Source of the DNA: a virus
Length of the DNA stretch: 32,942 bases
Virus record (IMG/VR): IMGVR_UViG_3300010885_001553
Location: 1 to 32,942 of that record
Reading direction: 5' to 3' (one strand)
Under the pieces are notes generated by a model. That model searched no databases. It was not told where the DNA came from and was given only the letters and a program-made list of their open reading frames with translations. Of the stretch, positions 1 to 8,000 are shown in pieces. The position numbers and the translations under genes are program-made. Every line of letters starts with the position of its first letter. The stretch's first letter is position 1.

Positions 1-37
1 AAGTTCGTGTAACTAAACCTACTAAGTGAGAATCTAT

Positions 38-988
38 ATGTCCGATCTAACTGTATTCAATCCCGCACAAGTACCCGACTTCGCACGTAACAACGAACTG
101 TCTGAAACCGCACTGGCTCTTACCGGTGGTGGCACTGGTGGTAGCGTCAAACGCATCTCGATTAAAGGCGGTGTGTTCCGTCTGATGTCGGGCGGCAAAG
201 AGATCGCATCCATCGAAGACCGTCACCTTGATGTGATTATCGTCAAGGCTGCACCCAAGGTAAGTCGTATCTTCTACGCTGGCGCGTACGATAAGGATGC
301 TGCTGCGGCACCACCTGATTGCTGGTCAAACGATGGCGAGAAGCCAGACGCAGGTGCAAAGAACAAGCAGTCGCAGACTTGTCTGTCGTGCCCACAGAAC
401 CAAGCCGGTTCGGGTCAGGGTAATAGCCGCGCTTGCCGTTATCAGCAGCGTCTGGCTGTGGTGTTGGAGAACAACCCCGGTGGTGATGTCATGCAGTTGA
501 CGTTGCCCGCTACGTCGGTGTTCGGTAAGGAAGACGGCGACAAGCGCCCGCTTCAGGCATTTGCGCGTCATCTGGCCTTGTCCAACCCACCGATCAACCC
601 AGAGCAGATCGTCACCCGCATGAAGTTCGATACCAAAGCGGAGTCACCCAAGCTGTTCTTCTCCCCGGTTCGTTGGTTGACCAATGACGAGTACGCCGTG
701 GTCAAGACGCAAGCTGAAAGCACCGATGCAAGCCGTGCAGTCGTGATGACTGTGGCTCAGACTGATGGTGTGAAAGCGGGTGCCCTTCCTGCACTGCCGG
801 GTAAAGCCCCTGTGGTTGAGGCTGAAGAGGAAGCACCAGCACCGAAGGCCAAGACCGCCAAGAAGAAAGCCGAAGTAGCCGACGACGATTCGGAACCCGA
901 AGTTCGCAAGGATGCGGCGAAGCCGTCCGCTGTGCCGGAGAAGAAGGGCAAGCTGGCCGACATCGTGGCTGACTGGGACGACGAGTAA
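38..988 (+). CDS. Putative ssDNA-binding-like replication protein with a four-cysteine insert
   Basis: This 316-residue protein starts at the ATG at 38, preceded by the Shine-Dalgarno-like AAGTGAG (24-30). A GTG at 26 would add four residues but overlaps that site. The N-terminal half looks like a beta-rich nucleic-acid-binding fold. It carries a four-cysteine cluster, C95, C115, C118 and C133, in a sequence with the words DCWS, TCLSCPQ and ACRYQQRLAVVL, which is probably a zinc site. The tail (about residues 245-316) is low-complexity Ala/Lys/Glu and ends in very acidic residues (DWDDE). Acidic C-terminal tails are typical of phage and bacterial single-strand-binding proteins, where they bind replication partners. 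The replication role is inferred from this architecture and from the primase-helicase downstream. I do not recognise a named family with certainty. Confidence 0.55.
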   Translation: MSDLTVFNPAQVPDFARNNELSETALALTGGGTGGSVKRISIKGGVFRLMSGGKEIASIEDRHLDVIIVKAAPKVSRIFYAGAYDKDAAAAPPDCWSNDGEKPDAGAKNKQSQTCLSCPQNQAGSGQGNSRACRYQQRLAVVLENNPGGDVMQLTLPATSVFGKEDGDKRPLQAFARHLALSNPPINPEQIVTRMKFDTKAESPKLFFSPVRWLTNDEYAVVKTQAESTDASRAVVMTVAQTDGVKAGALPALPGKAPVVEAEEEAPAPKAKTAKKKAEVADDDSEPEVRKDAAKPSAVPEKKGKLADIVADWDDE

Positions 989-997
989 ATCAGAATA

Positions 998-1043
998 GCC
1001 CAGCCGGAGGTGGCGCTAATAACACCGGCAGCGGGGGCTGGGC
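998..1043 (+). terminator. GC-rich hairpin in the 989-1103 spacer
   Basis: GCCCAGCC (998-1005) pairs perfectly with GGCTGGGC (1036-1043). An inner GGTG/CACC pair (1009-1012 with 1023-1026) can extend the fold. The hairpin starts ten bases after the stop of the first gene. No clean U-tract follows (ATCCTTTCGGAGTTTTC), so it could be a weak terminator, an attenuator, or a 3'-end stabilising structure. The rest of the 115-base spacer shows no gene. It ends in the AAGGAG ribosome-binding site of the next gene. Confidence 0.4.
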
Positions 1044-1103
1044 ATCCTTTCGGAGTTTTCATTGGCTCAGTGACCCCGCACTTTTAATTACAAGGAGAAG
1101 CAG

Positions 1104-1454
1104 ATGAGCGATATAGAGCTAGATAAATACTGGTATGACAACGAGTTGCTGTGCCCTGTTTGTAATGCCAATAATCTGCACCACGATAGCGTGAGTGTGT
1201 ACCACCGCAGAGAAGATGAGGAAGCCGTGCGCGTTACTACAGTGGAGGGCAATGAGTTGGTGAGTTCCGTAGTACCCAACAAAACATCAAGCAACCCAAG
1301 TGGTCGGCGCGGTGGCGTAGTAATTTCTTTCTGGTGCGAACACTGTCACGCCAATGCGGATGAAGACTTTCCAGATTACCAAGAACTTTTTCATTTAGAG
1401 ATACTACAGCACAAGGGCACTACGTATTTAAACTGGAAGCTACCCAAAAAATAA
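1104..1454 (+). CDS. Small zinc-ribbon protein, function unknown
   Basis: This 116-residue protein starts at an ATG with a good ribosome-binding site (AAGGAG, 1092-1097). Two CxxC knuckles, C17-P-V-C20 and C78-E-H-C81, are separated by a polar 57-residue segment with a likely beta-hairpin. This is the layout of a treble-clef or zinc-ribbon fold. Zinc-ribbon proteins of this size in phage early regions often bind nucleic acid or protein partners, but nothing here fixes a function. Its TAA overlaps the ATG of the next gene by one base (TAATG), so the two are probably translationally coupled. Confidence 0.6.
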   Translation: MSDIELDKYWYDNELLCPVCNANNLHHDSVSVYHRREDEEAVRVTTVEGNELVSSVVPNKTSSNPSGRRGGVVISFWCEHCHANADEDFPDYQELFHLEILQHKGTTYLNWKLPKK

Positions 1455-1735
1455 TGGCCTACTCTCAAAAAATTATAGATGCCGTTGCAGCAGCGCCTAA
1501 GACACCGGGCAACCAGCTTGGGCGCTGGGCTATCTATCTGGAATTTCCTGTAACCAAGATTGCATACGTGCTTGGTGTAACTCGACAGACTGTTTACAAC
1601 TGGATGATCGGCAAGACCGAAGTGTTTGTCGGCTACCAAGATCGTGTCGAGCTACTGCTAAAGATTATGCAAGCATCTAAAACCGCTGACGAAGCATGGA
1701 GAAGAATATGCAAAGAGTACAACCTCAAGCCCTGA
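1454..1735 (+). CDS. Small helix-turn-helix DNA-binding protein
   Basis: This 93-residue protein contains a helix-turn-helix core at about residues 33-60. The segment reads as VTKIAYVLGVTRQTVYNW followed by MIGKTEV. This matches the turn (LGV) and recognition helix (TRQTVYNWM) seen in Cro/CI-like and transposase-type HTH domains. The N-terminal helix and the C-terminal helical segment would pack around it. The start overlaps the stop of the zinc-ribbon gene in a TAATG. A role as a small regulator of early or late transcription is plausible but inferred. No operator repeats were seen nearby. Confidence 0.6.
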   Translation: MAYSQKIIDAVAAAPKTPGNQLGRWAIYLEFPVTKIAYVLGVTRQTVYNWMIGKTEVFVGYQDRVELLLKIMQASKTADEAWRRICKEYNLKP

Positions 1736-1908
1736 CTGACAAAGAACTTCTGAACGCATCGCTCTTGATGTTTGAACCAGACGTTGGAATGCCCCTCGAC
1801 TTTCAGAAAGAACTCATTCGCCGCTTGGCTTTGTTCGTTGAAACTGCACGCATACGCGCAACTGACTACAAAACTTCAGACCCAAACCAACTCCCGCTGT
1901 TCGATTAA
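1708..1908 (+). CDS. Small hypothetical protein overlapping the HTH gene
   Basis: This 66-residue protein starts at ATG 1708. GGAG at 1698-1701 lies six bases upstream and fits this start. An ATG at 1696 in the same frame would add four residues but has no comparable site. The gene overlaps the 3' end of the HTH gene by 28 bases in another frame. The sequence is mostly helical and charged (LTDKELLNASLLMFE, then FQKELIRRLALFVETARIR) and ends in QLPLFD. That ending resembles a clamp-binding-type motif (QxxLF), which is only a suggestion. The family is not recognised. Confidence 0.5.
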   Translation: MQRVQPQALTDKELLNASLLMFEPDVGMPLDFQKELIRRLALFVETARIRATDYKTSDPNQLPLFD

Positions 1909-1925
1909 AACAATAAAGGATACCT

Positions 1926-4892
1926 ATGAACCCGCTTGATTTTATGGCGGCGGTTCTCCCACCACCGGGTAACGGGTATTACTGCGTGGTTGAACTGACA
2001 TCGAAATACAAAGAGCATGTATATAAGGAGACGCTGGAGGAGCTTGGGCCGACGATTGAGAACTGCAAGTTAAATGGGTATGACACGTACTTTGCACTGG
2101 GGACATTTAAAAAGCCCGATGACAGGTCAGCGCCCAACGTGGAGATGGTTAAGTGCATCGCTATTGATGTGGACTGTAATCATCCACTGGACTTGCCGGA
2201 TGCAAGCGGCGTAATCAAACAGAAAGCGTATGCGTCCCCCAAGGCGGGGTTTGAAGCCATCATGGCGTTCATCGATGAGGTCGGGCTGTCAGGTCTGGGC
2301 CAGCCTTGGTTCGTCCATTCGGGCGGCGGTGTACACGCATACTGGCCGCTGAAAGAAGCGATGCCCAAGTCGGTGTGGAAGCCGATAGCGGAGCAGTTCA
2401 AGCGCCTGTGCTTCTCCAAGAAGCTGGCTATTGACGCGACTGTGACGGGTGACCCATCGCGCATCCTGCGGGTGCCGGATACGATCAATAACGGGGTCAA
2501 GAGCGGCAAGAAGGTCAGGGGCGTTACCAACGTGCGCTTCATGAACGAGGGCGACTTCTTTGATATTGAAGACATCAAGGCGCTGGTCACCAAGCATCTG
2601 GCCGGTACACCCTACGAGTCCAAACCCACACCCCCGGCCAACGTGGTCGAGCTTCCCGGCCAGCGCCCAACGCTGCCCACAACGACTGAAGCAACCGGTA
2701 CAAGCGTCAAGCTGTTTGAGAACTCAGTGACCAAGTTTCGCAAGATATTTGATCGTACTAAGCAGGGTACAGGCTGCGGTCAACTCGCATACTACATTGA
2801 GAACGCCGAGCAGGATGGCATGGAGCCGCTGTGGCGGGGGTTGCTGTCGATAGCGCAGAAGTGCGAGGAAGCACCCAAGGCCGTCATCTGGCTGTCTCAG
2901 CTTCACCCGTATGACGAAGACCGGATGAACACCAAGCTGCGGGAGATCAAAGGTCCGTACCCCTGCACCAAGTTTGACTCCGAGAACCCCGGCGTGTGTA
3001 CACAGTGTGTACACTGGGGCAAGATCACCAATCCGCTGGCACTGGGGCGCGAGTACGCCGTTGAGGTAGCGCCCAAAGAGATCGACGTGCAAGCCGACAA
3101 CGAGCAGTATGCTCGCAAGGTGCTGCGCCCTGAACCGCCCAAGGGCTACGCCTATGGCAAGCAGGGCGGGGTGTTTATTGAGAAGGATGATGAGGACGCT
3201 AATGGCAACAAGATCAAGCGCCAGATCATGCTCATCCCCTACGACTTGTTTCCTGTGGACATCCTGAACTCCGGGGGCGAACACACGGTACACATGATGG
3301 CGATCAGAAACGGCAATGCCAGCACCATCACCATCCCGCAGAAATGCGTTGTCAGTAAAGACGAGACCATGAAGCAGTTGGCCAGCCAGAACATTCTGGC
3401 TTCCTTCGGGGCGGGCAACGACAAAAATCTGTACGACTACGTCCGTGCCTGTGTGGAGAAGGTAAGCGTGGAGAAGCAAACAGTTAGTGTGCCCACCAGC
3501 TACGGCTGGCAACCAGATGACACGTTCGTCTTTGCCGGGAAGATATACACGCCCAACGGCCAGATTGAAGTGCCCATGCAGGGGCTGGAGAACATCGTTG
3601 CCAACACCAAACCTACCGGCTCAATCGAGCAGTGGCGGGCGGTCATCAACCTGTTCATCCAGAAGAAAATGTGGCAGCACGTGTGCATCATGTTGGCAGG
3701 AGCAGGCGCTCCGTTGATGCGCTTTACCGGCATTTACGGCATGACGTTCCACTGCGGCTCAACCAACTCCGGTACAGGTAAATCACTGGCGCTGGAAGCT
3801 GCGGCTTCTGTTTGGGGGCATCCGGTTCACTATCGCACCAGTAAGGGAACTTCGCCTGTCGCCATGCAGCAACGACTGGGTCTGCTGCACAGCATCCCCC
3901 TGATAACGGATGAGATCACGGCGAAGAACCGGAAAGACTTTGCGTGGTTCTCCGAGTTCGTACTGGACATGACCAACGGGCGGGGCAAGGAGCGTATGGA
4001 GTCTGGCTCCAACAAGGAGCGAATGAATCTTTCTACGTGGATGGACATGTCCATCATGTCTTCCAACACGTACGTGGTGGACTACTTCACAGGCGCACAA
4101 TCCCACTCTGCGGAAGGCGAACTGCGACGCGTACTTGAGTTTGCAATGAACGATGTACTTACATGGGAACCACATGAGATTGAGATCATTAAGTCGTTGG
4201 CGGATAATTACGCAGTCGCGGGGCACATGCTCGTCGAGTATATGGTCCAGAATCTGGACAAGATTAAAGAGCTGGTTCCGCAAGTAGTCAGGCGTATGTA
4301 CGGCGAGTACCGTGCCACGAATGATGAGCGTTTCTGGATGGCGGCTATTGGCGCTGCGGTTGCTTCAGGCATCCTGTTTTCCGATGAGCACTGCGGTGCA
4401 ATCAACATCCCGATGCAGCCTGTGCTGGATACGTTCGGCAATGCCGTGCGGTATATGCGTAATGCCATCAACACAGGAACACGCTCTGCTGAAGATGTGC
4501 TGAACTCATTTACTCAGGAATACTACGGCAACTTCATCATTGTGAAGTTCAACGCTACTGAAGGTGTGTTGGCAGAGCTTGGCAACGGTGGGGCGATTGA
4601 TGCGTCTACTACCCGAACCAAGATCATGGGGCGCATCGAGCATGGCGCAACGGTCGGGTTTACGGACTACTACATCGAGGAGCGATTATTAAAAGCGTTC
4701 TGCTCCACCATGAGCTTCGGTTACGCCGACTTCAAGAAGTATCTGGAAGAGCAGTTCATGGTGTCGTATATGCCCAAGAAAGACATGACCGCCAAAACCA
4801 AAGGACCGCCGATGCGCGTGTCCGTCATGAAGATAAGCCGACGTTCCGATGAAGAAGACTTTACAGGTAACGTACCCTTGGTCGCAGCTTAA
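1926..4892 (+). CDS. Primase-helicase (AEP-type primase fused to a P-loop helicase/ATPase)
   Basis: This 988-residue replication protein is well supported. The N-terminal part (about 1-230) looks like an archaeo-eukaryotic primase-type domain. It has a metal-binding IDVD (D81, D83), an HSGGGVHAYW motif (H131-W140) and a later DPSRILRVP segment (about 176-184). The C-terminal half is a P-loop ATPase resembling the DUF927/superfamily-3-like helicases of phages and plasmids. Walker A is GSTNSGTGKS (611-620, K619) and Walker B is PLITDE (658-663, D662/E663). The middle has a CTKF...GVCTQC cysteine cluster, a possible small zinc site. It would prime and unwind DNA at the phage replication fork. 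The ATG follows AAAGGA with normal spacing. It is the last + strand gene, directly before the terminator zone. Confidence 0.85.
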   Translation: MNPLDFMAAVLPPPGNGYYCVVELTSKYKEHVYKETLEELGPTIENCKLNGYDTYFALGTFKKPDDRSAPNVEMVKCIAIDVDCNHPLDLPDASGVIKQKAYASPKAGFEAIMAFIDEVGLSGLGQPWFVHSGGGVHAYWPLKEAMPKSVWKPIAEQFKRLCFSKKLAIDATVTGDPSRILRVPDTINNGVKSGKKVRGVTNVRFMNEGDFFDIEDIKALVTKHLAGTPYESKPTPPANVVELPGQRPTLPTTTEATGTSVKLFENSVTKFRKIFDRTKQGTGCGQLAYYIENAEQDGMEPLWRGLLSIAQKCEEAPKAVIWLSQLHPYDEDRMNTKLREIKGPYPCTKFDSENPGVCTQCVHWGKITNPLALGREYAVEVAPKEIDVQADNEQYARKVLRPEPPKGYAYGKQGGVFIEKDDEDANGNKIKRQIMLIPYDLFPVDILNSGGEHTVHMMAIRNGNASTITIPQKCVVSKDETMKQLASQNILASFGAGNDKNLYDYVRACVEKVSVEKQTVSVPTSYGWQPDDTFVFAGKIYTPNGQIEVPMQGLENIVANTKPTGSIEQWRAVINLFIQKKMWQHVCIMLAGAGAPLMRFTGIYGMTFHCGSTNSGTGKSLALEAAASVWGHPVHYRTSKGTSPVAMQQRLGLLHSIPLITDEITAKNRKDFAWFSEFVLDMTNGRGKERMESGSNKERMNLSTWMDMSIMSSNTYVVDYFTGAQSHSAEGELRRVLEFAMNDVLTWEPHEIEIIKSLADNYAVAGHMLVEYMVQNLDKIKELVPQVVRRMYGEYRATNDERFWMAAIGAAVASGILFSDEHCGAINIPMQPVLDTFGNAVRYMRNAINTGTRSAEDVLNSFTQEYYGNFIIVKFNATEGVLAELGNGGAIDASTTRTKIMGRIEHGATVGFTDYYIEERLLKAFCSTMSFGYADFKKYLEEQFMVSYMPKKDMTAKTKGPPMRVSVMKISRRSDEEDFTGNVPLVAA

Positions 4893-4897
4893 GAAAG

Positions 4898-4922
4898 GAC
4901 AGGGGTTCTTTGTCCCCTGTTT
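4898..4922 (+). terminator. Hairpin of a likely bidirectional terminator
   Basis: ACAGGGG (4899-4905) pairs with CCCCTGT (4914-4920) around an eight-base loop, with two further wobble pairs possible at the base. It starts six bases after the primase-helicase stop and is followed by TTT on the + strand. On the - strand the same stem is followed by CCTTTCTTAAG, a T-rich tail, so it can also stop the large - strand transcript. Confidence 0.6.
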
Positions 4923-4927
4923 GGACA

Positions 4928-4955
4928 CGGAGGCCGTCAAACAAGACGGCCTCCG
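4928..4955. terminator. Perfect 11-bp stem hairpin between convergent operons
   Basis: CGGAGGCCGTC (4928-4938) and GACGGCCTCCG (4945-4955) form a perfect 11-bp stem with a six-base AAACAA loop. It lies between the two convergent transcription units. There is no U-tract on either side. It probably strengthens termination together with the hairpin at 4898-4922, or protects 3' ends. Confidence 0.6.
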
Positions 4956-5014
4956 CAAAGCTTTAGCTCACCGTATTTTCCACGCCAAAGCCAGCGTGGG
5001 GGTGAAGAACGGCC

Positions 5015-8000
5015 TTACTGGGGTCTGGTTTCACCTGTGACCGACAAGAACCGTTGCGCAAGGCGATACTGGCGGTCATCGATCTTTTCCAGCAGTTCGT
5101 CTTTCTCTGCGGCGGTTCTGTTCGACGCTATTACTTGACGCCGCGCTGTAGCCAATTCGCCCAACTGCTGTCTGACTTCACCGGACAAACTGACGTTAGC
5201 CAACTTGTTGCGGTACTGATCCAAGAAAGCTGCTGCTTCTTTTTCTTTACCCGACTCACGCAAACTCTTGTAGGTGCCCTGCACCTGCTGAACCTCAAGG
5301 ATGCGCTCGTACGCAGCGTCCAATGTCCCCCTACCTTCAACCGGCTGGAACAACCCGCCGATGAACGGCATTTTGCTGGTCTTCATAGTGGGCTTCTCAA
5401 CCGCGCTGACTTCCGTGTTCAGGATAGGATTAGCCAGTGAGGCAATCGCCACACCCAGACCGCCAGTGTAACCACGAATCAGGTAGTCAATCTTGATCGG
5501 AGTAAGCCCCGCATCGCCTGTGATGCGGCCTAGCATCTTGGCGATTTCTGTTGTGCCTTCACGATACCGCTCACCCGGCATCGATGTGGTCTGCTCACGC
5601 TTAGACTCAATGTCGCCACCGAAGAACGAACGGCCAAGGATAACTTCAGTTGCAGGCTTGATTGCGGCTGGCAACGCAAACGGATTTGATTGCGCCAACA
5701 GTTTGCTCATACCTTTGATGATGTCTTGATTGCGTTCGTCTTCTGCGGCAGTGTTGTACACCGCTTCTGGCAATGCCTTAAACAGGTAACCCAATTCAAA
5801 TGGAATAGGCACTCGCATCGGTTCATCCGAAAACGGCGTGTACACAAACCAATTACCCAGACGTTCTTCAGGCTTGGCGCGTTTGTACGCTTCATCATCT
5901 TCCATCGCCGCAGCGTAAGCCAGTGTGCCCGCCGCCAACAGCAAGCCGCGAGTGTAAAGTTTTTGGCGAATCTTCAACTGGTCGTTGTACGGCATCTGCC
6001 CTTTGAACGCCCGGTATAACACATCCAGACCTTGAATCTGTGCGTTGAAGAACGGGATGACTGTTGAGAGCATCTGTATCGAAGGCGACAAACCGCGACG
6101 GCTAAAGTTCATCGACTCCAGTGTGCGCATATACGCCTGCATCTCAGACATACCTTTGGCCAGCGAGTCCTTGTAGATCACAGCGCGGGTTGCAGCATCG
6201 CCCTGCATTGCCAGCGCGTCTGCCCGCATCATCCATTTTGCCCAGCCAGATTTACCAAGGCTAACATCGCGCAAAGCTCGGGACATGTCTTCCATATCCC
6301 CCGTCATAACGTTGCTGGAGATAACGCCCGCTTGCATCAACTCAGTTGCTTCTTTACTGCGACCGGCCACAGCGCGCGCAATTTCAGTCATTGAGTTCAA
6401 CACCGGAACGCCGTCTGTGCCTGTTGTCAGCCATGCAGTTACCGAATCACGAATGGGCTGACGTAAAGCATAGGTTGGATTGCGAGTAACAAATTTTCTC
6501 AGTATGTTGGCGGGTATTCCCATGAATTTAATTGCTAACGGGACGGTGGTCTTAATGCCTTCCATACCCTTAACAATCAAATCTGCCGGGATGCCATACA
6601 TCTCTGAGTCAATGACAGCAAAGTGATCTTCGCCTTTAACTTTAAATCTAATTGTATTTGACCCATCCGGGCCTCGACCTTTACCAATTTTGCTGGCAAT
6701 GCCGAGCCGCGCCAACAGCATAGCGTTATCTTTAACCATCTGATTGCGCAAAGCCATGCGTGTCAGCAGAAACGCATTCTGGGCTGAACTTGTAAAGATC
6801 GGAAGAATGGCTTTGTTACCGCCAACAAGCTCATGCAAAATCGGTTCGTCTTTGATGTTGGCAATACGAATAGGGCGTTCTTTGTCTACCCATAAATTAA
6901 GAGTGCCATCTTTTTCAGCCCGATAAAACGGTACATAACTAACAGCTTTTAGTTGCGCGGCTAAACTTGGTTTCATGTAGCCGGTCTGCACAAGAAAATC
7001 AACCAGACCGTTGTTGTACTCCTTGTAAATCTTGGAAGCTTCTTCAAAAGCGGCCTTTGCTTTGGGATTGTCATTCAATTCTGCCATGAGCTTGTTGTAG
7101 GCAGCTTCTGCCGCAGCAGGATTTGCAAAATCTAATTTATCCCATCCGACTTGTTTAGCTCGGGGGCCGGCCTCGTATATGGTGGCCATTTCTTCCAGTT
7201 CAGTACTGTTTTTAATTCCCGACTTTTGCAACGCTTCGGCATACTTAGCCAGACTTGCCCCCGGAGTACTCTTATAAACAAATCCTGCCCCACGCTTATC
7301 TCTGACTAAAGACAACGGCCCGTTTGTAATTGCTTGCGTAGCATAAGCGTTGGCCTGCTGGCCAAAGCGCAGGTAGTAGCCTGCCTGCTCGGCTTCCAAG
7401 TCAGAGATAACGCCAGCGTCCAGACCTTTTTTAATAGCCGCATCGAGCGCCGCGTACTGGTCAACAAACTGCACACGACCAGACAAACCCAACATGTTGC
7501 CGCGCAGATCGTCGATGATACCTTTCTGGCCACCAACAAATGCTTGCCCGTAACGGCTTGGCTCACGCTTGGTACGGAAAGCCATCACACCGCCTTCTGC
7601 ACGGTAAGGGCCGACAGTACGATCATTAAAAGCTTTGTTGGCCAGCTTGATGGCATAGAACACATCCGACGTAGACATCCGCGCCATGTTCTTAAAGCCC
7701 ATCCGACGCAGCGCAGAACGCACCATGCCGACAAACTCTTTCAACCAACGGTCAGCTTTCTCACGGAAACTCTCAGTAATGCGCTTCTGTGCTGTGTAGG
7801 CAATAACTTCGCGCAGGGCTTGCAGCTTTTGTACTTCTTCAGACTTGCCTTGTTCAGCAGCAAACTTAGCAGCAGCCACTGCTTCACGCACCAACGGCTC
7901 ACCACCCAGCTTTTCGGCCAGCGCAATAACGTCAGTGTCGTTTGCGTACTTCTGCAACCGCTCCATGCCGATCACGGTGTCGATGCCGTAGTGACCTACC

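Noticed and set aside
1-37. Possible end of an upstream + strand gene (stops in all three frames)
   Set aside because: Stops occur at 10-12, 14-16 or 27-29 depending on frame; the frame cannot be chosen from so few codons.
2724-3512. 262-codon - strand open frame opposite the primase-helicase
   Set aside because: Antisense shadow of a well-supported gene; no recognisable domain.
4980-4999. CCACGC/GCGTGG six-base stem past the giant gene's stop
   Set aside because: Short, with no U-tract in either direction, and weaker than the two neighbouring hairpins.
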